Source: Paraescarpia echinospica
Lineage: Eukaryota > Annelida > Polychaeta > Sabellida > Siboglinidae
Reading direction: 5' to 3'
Length of the DNA: 64,000 bases
Assembly (NCBI GenBank): GCA_020002185.1
Contig: CM034532.1
Location: 25,088,100-25,152,099 of the forward strand
The notes beneath the pieces are model-generated. The model searched no databases and was not told the DNA's origin. It was given only the letters and a program-made list of their open reading frames with translations. Positions within the stretch are counted from its first letter, which is position 1, and the number at the start of each line of letters is the position of its first letter. Shown piece by piece: positions 25,901 to 37,900 of the stretch. A program made the translations under genes and the position numbers.

Positions 25901-28900
25901 GCACCTAGAGAGACACATGGAGGAGAAACAGACGCAACAAAAAGAGCAACACGATCGGAGTAGAGTGAAGCTTCGAGAGCTGGTCAGCGGTGATCCAGTA
26001 CACGTTCGCAATCATCATGGCAGCAGTCCTCCGAAATGAGTCGCGGGCAAGATCATCAGACGACTGGGTCCGCTCACCTACTTAGTGCAAGTACGTGCAC
26101 AGAGTCGCTATGTGCACGTAGACCATCTACGGCTGACGGCTGAAGGTGAGGTGACTGTACCTATGGTTCTGGAGATTCCAGAGTCGGTGTGTGTTACCCT
26201 TCCTTCATCTTCTACGGAGCCGTGTGTTCAAGCAGAGTCACTTCCGTCTGAGGCAGATGAAACTGTTCGAGCACCAAGTGATGTGACTGTGGTTCCTGAT
26301 GAATCATCATCTCCTGTGCTACGCCGATCAAACCAGTGTGTCAAACAACGGAAAATACTGGACCTTTAAATTGATTCAGTATTCTGACACTGTTCCATGT
26401 TATTACATTAGTTAGTGACTTAAAAGCTTAAGAGGAAGGAGTATTATAATCGGACATTCTGTAGTCGTTACATCGGGTATAATCTATTCTGTGTATACGG
26501 CGCGCTGTTGCGCACTTTGTGTGTGTAGTTGGTTTCCGCCGCAGGCTTGGTTCTTCGTTCATAATAAAAGGTTTATAATACTTACTACTCTCTAGTTATA
26601 CATTAATAGTCAAGTTACAACAGTAGTTTTAGTTGTCAAAATGTTTGTGAGACATCTTTTTGAGGTTTTTATGTATTATCTACCACTATTTTAATGCAGT
26701 GCTTTATAATGTGGGCCTTTATTTAGAATGTATAGGCTACGTAAATGGGGCAATGTTTAAGACCTCAAATGGCCCATATTTGTTTGTAAATATTTGCATG
26801 TTATAACTCATCCAATAATCTGGTGAGTAATAAATAACTGTCAGAAGGTTATTCTGGCCATATTCTACCATATCTGTTGTTGACTTGTTGCACTGCGTAA
26901 ATGGGGTTATGCAAATACATTGCATAATAATTTTTACGCGGGGCAATCAAGTCAACATTTAAGTCATGCTAGGTAAACAGGGGACATGGTACCGAAGAGG
27001 TCAAGAGTCCAAAATTTTTTTCCCCGTGCTTTAGCGTATGGATACAGTGAAAAGAAGTCCCGTCGCGCAGGGTATAAAAGGCCAGAGCGGTCCCGGCGGT
27101 GGCCATATTAGAATTTCTCCGTTGTACGAACTCGTCAGAATTCTGCGTCAATTTGAGTCCACCTCCCTCCCATCCTACCAGTAATTGGTGTGGGATTCCT
27201 TGTGCTTGGCATGATTTGTGAATACATGTGTGTGATATGGTATATGTACTTTTTTCTGTGACGCTTTTCCCTGCTCTATTATACACGAGGTTTTGCCTGA
27301 AGGCGTTTCTCCTCCTTACTGATAATACAGTAACAGTGTATGCAGGGTTTTTAGGGCGGTAAATAAAGTAGGATAGATTACACGTGGGGCGGAATGGCCC
27401 CACCTCTCTTTAGTATGTTTTAATAAGTAGTAGTTTTAGTTGTCAAAATGTTTGTGAGACATCTTTTTGAGGTTTTTATGTATTATCTACCACTATTTTA
27501 ATGTAGTGCTTTATAATGTGGGCCTTTATTTAGAATGTATAGGCTACGTAAACGGGGCAATGTTTAAGACCTCAAAGGGCCCATATTTGTTTGTAAATAT
27601 TTGCATGTTATAACTCATCCAATAATCTGGTGAGTAATAAATAACTGTCAGAAGGTTATTCTGGCCATATTCTACCACATCTGTTGTTGACTTTAAATGT
27701 GAATGGTCTATTTCATCATCCTATATAATAAACACCAGGCAATAATTTATCTCTACTTGTCACTTTGGTAAACTTTCATCCATATACTACAGTATATGTA
27801 ATATATATAATGATATATATATAGAGTGAGGGGGGGAGACAGAGAGAAGGTTGCTAGTGTTTATTGCCATAAGTGGAAACGGAGAGGAGAATTATATATA
27901 TAATTATATATAGAGAGAGAGGGGGGAGAGAGAGAGAAGGTTGCTAGTGTTTGTTGCCATAAGTGGAAACGGAGAGGAGAATTATATATATAATTATATA
28001 TATATATAGAGAGGGGGGGAGAGAGAGAGAAGGTTGCTAGTGTTCGTTGCCATAAGTGGAAACGGAGAGGACAATTTCAGGAAATGGTTACAGTAATGTG
28101 TCCAACATTGCAACTATGAAATTCATCAGAAACTATTTACACGTTTTTTACTGAGAAACTATTATGTTGCATCGATTCGATAAAACAGAAGTGTATTAAT
28201 AAGCACACACAACGTATGCAAGCATATTATATACCAAGACGTCAATATATAATTATATGTACTCACACGCACGCGCGCATTTATGCATGCATAAATGCGT
28301 GCGCGCAGGCAATTAAATGTCTTCAAACCTAAGGTGGGAGTCCACGAAACACATTTTAAATTTAGATTGTAAGAAAGTTACAAAAGATAAATATAGCGAC
28401 TTACCTTTGTTGATTAGTGGTTCTCTCTTCTTTCTGAAGGTACCAGAGAAGACAACTTACAATAATTACTACCGCCTAATTTATAAAGAACGTTCACCTT
28501 CAGTAGGAACTAAAATACATGTGTTGGTGCTTGTGCAGTGTTAATAACATGTAAAATATGCGTAAGCGAAGTAACGATGATCAAATAAAGACAACAGCTC
28601 AATTCTTGCAGATTAGTTGACCAGTGAAAGCAATTTTGAAATGATTCTTAATTTCTGAAGTACACAACGGAGGCAATCAACTTAAAAAAGTCAATGAAAG
28701 AAAACATAACTAACTCAGCATTTAGCAAAATAATATTATGTTCAGGTCAAATAACTTAACCTCACATGTTAATCAACTACCAGACTTTACAGTGAACATA
28801 TGATGATACATTATCATGTAGTGACATTACTGACTATGTTGAACGTTAAGAACATTAGTTTCTACATTTCAAAAATGTCATTGATTACATGAACAATTTC

Positions 28901-31900
28901 AATGTCTACTGCTATTTGCATAAAGGGAAGCAAAATGCATCTTTTGGGCCGATGCATCTAAGAGTTAATCAGAGCTAATCATTATCAACTACAATCAAGA
29001 ATATTATGCCAGTTGTTTACTAGAATGATCTTGGTGAACACACATTATTTAAATTGCACGGACAGCGCCATTGTGATAGAATGCCTGTCATTGCCAATGT
29101 CTACTCTTCTCAATTCGCCAGTCTCCAAATTAAGCATATTGCTCTTGCTGCATCGCCGGATTAGTTTTGGCGCTGTAACTAGTAAAAATGTTATGTCTGC
29201 AAAGTGCACTGTGTGGCATTATAACAGTTGTTACAAGTGTTTGCAACTCTGAGTTCGAGAAACCAACATAAGAGCTGGCATATTCATATACATGTCGAGG
29301 AAACAGGGTCAAAGAAGCTCTAGATGCTTATTGGTCAAGAACTGAGGCGTGTCTCAATATGGCAGCCTTCGGAAACTGTAAGATTTCAGTAGAATCTCCT
29401 AGTTTGACAAAAATTCGGAGTAAACCACAGTCGTGATATTGTTGATTGTAGCGGAAATGGCTAGACTATATTAACTCTTTTAGGTGTATAGACCAACACA
29501 TTTGCCTTTCGTTTCCCTTTAGTGTTTTCAGTCGCTTATAGTAGCCCGCCACAGTTGGATTTTGGAGTGTTAGTCCTTTATGGAAAATATTGTATTATGT
29601 TTTCGTTATCAAGTGGTGGGGGTAAATAATAAGCATCTTGTGCATATAATCTACTGTATGTGTTTTGAGGGTATCAGTTATTGCAAACTTGCCCCACTTA
29701 CCTGCAATGTTGATTTCTTCTCCACGACGGTGGGTCTCCCTGCATCATGTCGGAATGAAATACACAGAACAGCCACACATGGTAGGAGACTGAGGAACAC
29801 CTGCAATTAAACATAACACAAAAGATCCACAAGAAGTTATTGTTGGGGCCATTATAAAGATGGAAAGAAGTATGTTAAACATCACATATCGGGAGAGAAA
29901 AAAACATTTGGGTAAGAAAGAAGACAAAGGTCATAGACGTGACAGAACAAATCAGAAGACAGAAGTGGACCTGAGCAGAGCATATCAGTAGACTACGAGA
30001 TAACCGACGGACATCGCGTATCACTACAAGGAGACCTTACGAAGGGAAACGATCTAGAGGAAGACCGGGGAGATGGTGGAGACGATCTAGACTCGTACGG
30101 AAGGGCATCATCTGGCAAAGGAGAGCGCAAGACAGGCAGATCTGGAAACGACATGCTGAGGCATTCGCACAACTACGGGACACTACCATGGCTGCACAAT
30201 GAAGATGATGATGACCATTATATATTGTGATTTGTGACGATAACAACCACGAGTTATGGTTATTACTGTCGAGGGGACTGTTGTTCGAATCCTACTATAC
30301 TCCGCCGTTTCGAAATTTGGGGAGTTTCATTCAATCAACTTTGCTTGTGTCACTTAGAAGAGATAATATAAACAGTTCGTCCCTTCTACCTGGTGTCTGT
30401 GTCAGGGGAACCGCGGGCAGATCCAGACAGGGTAGTCTAGAGGCAATGCCAAATAACACTCCAGTTGCCCCCCCCCCATCGAGCCTCGCCAAAAATACCA
30501 ACCCTTGAAGGTCTAGGGGCCACGCCACGCTAGCCCGGGCACATTCAAAATGTCTAGTGGGCACGTGTCCCCCATATATTCTTGAGCAGCCCTTTCCCAA
30601 AGGACACCCTCCAACAGTTGAGATTTTCGCTGCATTAAAACATTATCTTGTTCACACCTCCATATAAAATTAATAAAATAATTATTTTGTGTATGATATC
30701 CTGTGTCGAAGGTGGGAAGATGGCCGTCCTTCTTGTACGGCCAAAGTAGCTTCGATGAAGGGGTGGCCGCTCACGAGGGTGACAATTGTATTCATTTTCT
30801 TGCTTTAGCAGAACCAACTTACAACATTATGATATGTTTTCATGGGTTAGTTTGAGAAAACATGTTTCTCTATGTAGCTAACGTATTATGTATGCATTTT
30901 ACACTTGACACAGCTGCTGCAACATCAAATGGTATTGTGGAATCAGCCTATCAATCACCTGACGTGTTGAATAGCAACAAATGAGCCATCAAAAAATACG
31001 TGGTGGGTTCAGACATTACGTCGTATATTTTGTTGAAATTCTGGTCACAAAAGGGTTTCTTTATGACAAAAACATAAGGCAACAATTTTAGAGTGACAAC
31101 TATATCAGGAAATGTTTGATTTATGAGATGTCATGCAGTAATAGTAATGCAATTCACGTGTATATAATCGATATCAACACTGTTGGCAGAGGCAAAGCTT
31201 GATGGAGGTCACACACAAAAATTCTATTTCACGTAGGCAAACCGCGACGTATTGGATACGTTAATTTCATGGATGTTTGCACACAAACCAAGCCCTGGTG
31301 GTTCTGAATGCTGGGATATTTGTTTTACTTCTATAAAAAATAACGACGGATTTTCTTTTTAAAAGAAAGAATAGCTACACAGATTACGTTCCTCGTTGCA
31401 TATGAGTTACATTCCAGGAGCGGATCCAGAGAGGGTAGTCTAGGACGGGGCAAAACCTCCAACTGCACCCTCCTTGAGGCTCACCAAAATCTCCACTAGC
31501 GATCGAACCAAATTCATAGCAAGTTGGCTGAGCCGGAGCTTCAGCACGATTGTGATATCAGAAGACCGAGGGGAAGGCGTTCTGATGAACAGTTTTCGTC
31601 AGAGCTTCAGCACCACTCCGCTGTCGTGCTATCGGATCATGACATCGGAAGACGGGGTATGGGGGTGCTGTTGAACGTCTTCACGGCGCGACATTCACAA
31701 TAGTGGAAGCTCACCAAAACCTAAAGTTGCACCTCTCCTTTTTGAGACTTACCTAAACGGGGGCACATTCAAAAGGTCTAGGGGGCATCTATCACAAGGC
31801 GGCTCCTCTAGACCCGCCTACGCATTCTACCCGATCTTTCGAATATTAGTTCTATTCTGTTATGAAAACTGGTGGAAAACATAATTTAAATAAAATCAAA

Positions 31901-34900
31901 AGCCTTTATTCAACAAATCAGACAAACATGTTACAGGTACTTATTAATTATACGAGTTGACATAAAAAAGAAACAAAAGACCACAGAAAGTGCCGAGTGG
32001 ACCTGGATGTCTGGGAAGTGTCAGACTGCCTGCAGAGTTAGCGTATTAATATATCTTAAAGCCCTGCCCGGGCTGGAAATCTGCGTCCGCACCCGCTCCG
32101 CAACTATGTCATTTGACCCGCAGCACGCCCCACATATAACAACTCAGCCCGCAGCCCGCCCCGCATATTTTGTTACATCCTGGCCCGCAACCCGCCCCAC
32201 AGTAACTTGGCCCGCAACCCGCCCCACCCCGCAGTAATTAGTCAAACGTCAGCCCGCACCCGCCCCGCAGCCCACAACAGATGACATGGAATCATTTAAA
32301 ATACATCATCTTTATTTATCATTGTTGTTTACAATATTAACATGCTGAATTATACAAAATATGGCTATTTGACTTTAACCATACCGTTCATTCAAGGCTG
32401 CTGTTGATGAGCAAAATGAGTTACAAGTCAGCCCGCAGTAGCCCACATGTAGAAATGAATAGCCCAAAGTCCGTCCCGCCCCGCAGTGACCTGGCCTACA
32501 GCCCACCCCGCCCCGCACAAATTGAAACTTAACCCGCACCGCAACAAATAAAACAATCCAGGTCAGCGCAGAGCTTTAATAGTTGAGGACATGCCTCGTG
32601 CTTGTTGTACTCACTCGGAGGCTCCCAGTGTCAAGCGACAACGTGCCCATCCAGATGCAGTCGAGGAGCGTCTGACATGCGGGGTGTTCAACAAACTGCA
32701 TGCTGCCTGCATGTACTGCCAAATCAAGCGTCGTCTTTCCACAAAAGCGGGACATTTTCCGTGTGAGCAGCCGGGCCTTGTCCTGGTCTTTGTCATGACA
32801 TCGTTTCAGCACACCAACTGCGAGATCGTCAAAGTAGCTGAGAAATACAACAAGTAATCGCATTGGTATTGCCATTGGGATGGTATTGAACGAGTCTCAA
32901 TTATCAAGCTATACCTCGTGTCTTTGCGGTGTCACAATGTACATGTAATAAAAACATAATTTGTTAGCAATATTTCTGCAAACTTTGCTCATTGTTGTTA
33001 CGGTTAGTAACGTTGTACATACATAGGCCTACATCTAGGCATGCAAAATATTAAGTACTAACAAATATTAATAAAAAGCAGAAGTTAGTAATAGTAAAAT
33101 AAATAGTTATATAATTAAAATAAGAATTTAGGAAAGCAGGTCGAAAACTTTCATTTTTTTCATATCTACTTTAGGAAAGCATTTCTTTTTTAACAATCCT
33201 TTCTCTATTCCTGTTACATGTTCACACATATTCAATCAAACCAATCAATCTGATTGCCTGATTTTTTTGCCACTGCCATACATGTCAAATGACGAATTGT
33301 GTGGCAACCGTTTTAGTACACAAGCTGTTAAAGAAAGGGCCTCAAATAGGCAATTTTTATCAACCACGCAGTATGTAATAATGGGAGCTTAAGTATCTTT
33401 GAAGGTTCAGCTATAATTAATAATCAATCGGTCACGTAGACACATATACTGAATAATTGTGTTACGTCTGGTGTACTCGAAACATAGAAAAGTTGACATA
33501 ATGTGCTGAGAAGTGAATACTACTCACTCTATGAGTTCTGATAGCTTCATGCTCTCCGCCGAGTTATTTGCTTTGTAACGCATTTCTTTCAGAAGTTTCA
33601 CGGCCAACAACACGGCAGCAATTCTTTCTTCCTGTTTATAAAATGAAATGCAAACAACATTGTGTAAGCAACGTCATAAACATTGTATACAATGTCATTA
33701 TTAAGATTTATATTACAAAGAAGATCAGAAAAATGCATGTCTGGTATCTCCAAATCTTAACACCACGATGTTGTAATAAGCGTCCAGCACGAATAATTTG
33801 GGACACCGTTGTCTGTGTGTGTGTGTGCGTGTGCTTGGGCGCACGCGTGTGTGTGTGCAATGCCAGCCGGCGGATGGGCATTTTTGTGAGTGTTATTTAA
33901 TGACAGGTTATTAAATGCTTTTGCTGAGTAAAATAAAATAAGAATAACCATCATGACCCACCTTTATTTCAGACCAGAAGAGTTTGGCAAGGTCAAGATG
34001 GCATCTGATGACTGCCCAGAGGAATAACAACAATAACAGGTTGTTTTCGTCACAAGTCCTAGTCACATCACAACTACCGACGGATGAGATCAACGCTTTC
34101 ACCTTGTAATAAGACCACGTAATATATTATATATAAAATATATTAACACATTCCTTTTCATGTGGAACACCTAACTGACACAATTGTTTCAACGTAATAT
34201 TGCAAAAACAAACTAGCATTTAGCTGTTTTTAAGACTGTTGTACAGTTCAAACAGTTTTAATTTCGGTTTCTAGCGTCTCCTGACAAACCTAATCAAACA
34301 TACAGATTACCTCTTTTTATATCTTCGTTAGGCACGACGAATATCTAGAAGTTAAATACTTTAAATATGATCACTGTGAAGCAACCTGATGTTTGTGAGC
34401 TGAAGCTACTTGATTATTTCTCCATCCAAGCAAAACCAAGTACGTGCACATAAATCCAGGTAAACGTATTAATCTACCCACCTTAGATAGGAGTCAAATA
34501 GAGAAAGCAGAATACTTCGGCTCCTATACACTAACTGTCAACATGATATTGATTATAAAAAATCCAGGGCTTGGGCAGCAATTCCTGCACTGGATAACGT
34601 ATGGCGATGGTCAATATGCAGACACACCAAACGAAACTTCTTTAGGGTCACGGTTGAGCCAGCCCTCATATATGGCTGTGAATAATGGACACTGATACAA
34701 ACACTCGATAAAACACATGATGGCTCATACACAGGATTACTACGTAAATTATTCAGGGTGTCCTGGCGCGATCATATCGCCAACCAGGAGCTGTACGGGA
34801 GTTTACAGCGGATCTCAACCACCGTTGGGCAACGACATCTACCTCTGGCAGGGCATGTGATGCGCCACGATGAAAATGCCAGTCGCGTTCTCCTTTTGGA

Positions 34901-37900
34901 AACCCGATGGCACTCGGAGAAGAGGTCGCCATAATATGACCCTCAGAGAGAGACACTATTCAGAGGGACTTCTCTCGCTGTCAAAATGTAAGACAGAAAA
35001 AAGTGGAAAAAACTGATCATATCACCACGTTAGGTGGATGACATAAGTGTGGTGGGTTCAAGCATCCTAAAGACCCTAATGCACTGGCAACGGAGTATAG
35101 GTGGCGAATGTGAACCCTAAACCCAGACATCTGATAAATCAGTTTAGTCCTTTCAAGTAGATGGTCTTTTCTGCAAAAAGTGTAAATTAAACTTAAAAAA
35201 TAAAAACATATGATTAATGGTACGTCCAAATAACGACTATCCGTCTACAACGGAGACGAGAATGCATGATTATCCAACTATGGCACAGGAATGCATTCAG
35301 CCGTTACATTCCCATGTCTATAGACATTAAACAATGACCAATTGGACAAGAGGCAGGCAGGCAGGCAAGCAAGCAAGGAAGTAAGTAACACACGTATATA
35401 TATGAGCATTACAAATCAGAAGTATTATAAGCAACATCTAAAAATATATATATGGGCATTACAAATCAGAACTATTATAAGCAACATCTAAAAATACAAA
35501 CAAAATATGTTGTGTGTGCGTGCAGGCATGCGTGTGTGTGTTTGTGTCTGTATGTTTTGTGTGTGTGAGTATGTGTATATGTGCATGCATGCATATGTCT
35601 GTGTTTGTGTGTGTGTGCGTGCTTGTGTGTGTGTGAGTGAGTGCGTGCTTGTGTGTGTACTTGATGAACATCGAGAAATCAGGAAATAGGCGCTGTTCTT
35701 TTGGTTATCGACACAGAAACAGGATACCCCTTGCGAAGATGGTGGATGAAGTCGAGAAGATCGCACCATTTCGAGAGTGTTTGAAGCTCATTATGTTCAT
35801 ATTCTTCGTAAAGAATTTGACTTGCCCATACCTAACAATTACGCCAAATGTCACCTAAATTGGAAATGCCGTGTAGAATCTTCTCATATGTCGTTTGTTA
35901 TAAATCAATCGTACAACATTTGGTATACATGTTTTGTCCGGCATGTTTTGTCTGGTACAAACATATGCGACATTAAAGGTAATTTCTGACAATCATTTGA
36001 GACTCTTGACGACCCAATCTAAATGACTTCGAGACCCTTTTGGGTAGCGATATAGGATGTAAGAAACGGTGGTTTACATAATTCAAGATAAATACTATAT
36101 CATAACTTTAGAAAGACCACTCGTGTATGTCAATGTTCTGAAGTTTGAACTGTCAGTAAATGTCACACTGGGGATATTATAATTACGTAACCATATTGTT
36201 TCCATAACTGCATGCACACTGGTACGATGCCTTGCCTATTGTTATAGTGGTGCGATGCTGTCCGTTCTGATATTGAATCTCGAGGTTATAGTTAGAGAAG
36301 TTGTGGAATGTTTTCCCGTAATAGTGTACCCATATGGGATATCGATACGTATGCCACTTCATATTTAAACAATAGCGTCTAATATAACGTTTTGTCATGA
36401 GGATTAAACATGTCTAACACTTAATTATAATCGAGCTATCTGTATATTATGTGTGAGTATCTTGAATTTTTATCCTAGATGGTTTGCGGGGGTGCCACAG
36501 TTTATGGCCCCTCAGACAAAATGTAACGTCTATATATTGTTTTGAAAAGCCAGGTGGTTTAACAGTTTTTGCCGGTTCTTAGGGTTCATAATGGGCATCA
36601 GACGGACAAAGGTCGATTGTTCACAACGTATCACGTAACTTGCAACAATTGTAGAAACCACGAGCGCGTGGCGAAAACTGTTAACATTTACGTCATAGCA
36701 AATGTCCGGTTGGAATACTTCGGGAAACCGCAACCTGCGCGTGTATGCGTATAACGCCATCCGAAGGATGTGCATTTTTTAGTGAGGTAATGTTTGTTTG
36801 TTTCGTATATGGTGTCCCAAAAAAATTTTGCACTCACCTCTTTGTAGAAATCCGAAAGCATCTCAGATTTGAGGAAATTGCCCAGACGGATGCCATTCTT
36901 TACTCTCATAAAGAACTTGACAAATTCAACCTTGTTTTCACGTACGGCTTTCACCATGAGCTCATCCAATTTCAGTTGAGTCTGTTGTTGGAAATTAAAA
37001 TAAAACTAAATCGTAAAATAACAATGTGCAAAACCTATTAATAGTACAGAGTGGTTAGTACCCAGAATGCGACCAACACTACACAGGAAAAACAGCGAGG
37101 GCACTGGGCACACAATTTAAAGAACATCTATCGTGTCGCCAACCCCTATCAGCGATAAGCGAACACAAGTTGAACACAGGCCACCAGTGTTCAACGAAAG
37201 ATGTAAAAATCTTAGACCTTGAGGAGAACTGGTATAGGAGAAAGATCAAGGAGGCAATTAACATCTCCAGTGGGAAGCCTTCACTGAACATAGACGTCGA
37301 CTAGAAACTCCCGCCAGTTATGCTCCAGCTTGTGTCACATGACGTAGGTTATGTGTCACGTGACCTACATCATGTAGGTCATGAGAAACGACCGTAAGTT
37401 CAGTCTGCTGAAGAAGGCCACGACATGCGGTCGAAATTATACAGAGAAAAAATGAAAATATTTCTTGAGAATAAAAAATTAACCCAACACTCAGAGATTG
37501 TTTCATTATTTGCTATGCTATGTAATGTCATACGTTTTTGGTGGATAGGCAATCATCAGCACACAAAATAAGATAGCAGTGAGCACTGTCCCGAAAGCCT
37601 CCAACGTCCTACAGTACCTTCAGCCGTGCATACACGAGGATGCAGACATCTGCATATAACTTTGTGATGCACATTGTTTTAACCAATGGCTTCCCAAAGT
37701 GGTTATCCGGCAGTGTGTACAGACATGGTTATACGCGAAGAAGGGCAATTCCTTCCTGTTCAAATAGATTAGCGTTTTGGCGTTGAAATCTATTTTTGTC
37801 CCTTGCAACACATTGCCATTTCCAACAACCTGTGAAATCAAAAACAGTAACACCATGTCATGTCCGGAGTTGGTGTGACATAGTCTCCAGTTTCCTTGGT

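Larger units (their letters stand above)
22729..26622 (+). mobile_element. Ty3/Gypsy LTR retrotransposon, nearly full-length
   Basis: Two 181-bp LTRs (22729-22909 and 26442-26622) flank gag, protease, RT and integrase coding regions. A 5-bp target duplication GTAGT is present at 22724-22728 and 26623-26627. The same locus without the insertion is seen in the related repeat block at about 27421-27450, which confirms the boundaries. The LTRs differ at only a few positions, including the terminal TG, which is TA in the 3' LTR; this points to a fairly recent insertion. Internal damage includes stop codons in gag and RT and a deletion of RNase H. It sits in TRPM intron 11, opposite in orientation to the gene. 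A solo LTR of the same family is at 41807-41987. Confidence 0.95.
20490..27720 (+). mobile_element. DIRS/Ngaro-type YR retroelement, decayed and split by a Gypsy insertion
   Basis: The element has a gag-like zinc-knuckle segment, an RT-RNase H coding region with the sequence style of DIRS/Ngaro elements, and a 3' end made of non-simple repeats. After the pol region there are 94-bp tandem repeats. Then come a block X1 (about 22640-22728 continued at 26623-26900), a TATA-containing block (about 26960-27385) and a second block X2 (27385-27720) nearly identical to X1. The order X1, promoter block, X2 fits the B1-A2-B2 split direct repeats described for Ngaro/PAT elements. I infer this structure; the A1 block at the 5' end was not found. 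A tyrosine recombinase is not recognisable and was probably lost. The Gypsy element at 22729-26622 interrupts X1. Confidence 0.8.

Noticed and set aside
26969..27403. Minus-strand 144-codon frame
   Set aside because: It lies across the terminal blocks of the DIRS-type element (TATA and polyadenylation signals on the plus strand) and has no recognisable protein blocks.
30290..30302. B-box-like GTTCGAATCC suggesting a tRNA or SINE
   Set aside because: No A-box at the right distance and no cloverleaf can be drawn; a single 10-bp match is not enough.
35459..35769. His/Thr-rich frames on the minus strand
   Set aside because: Produced by the (GT)n microsatellite.
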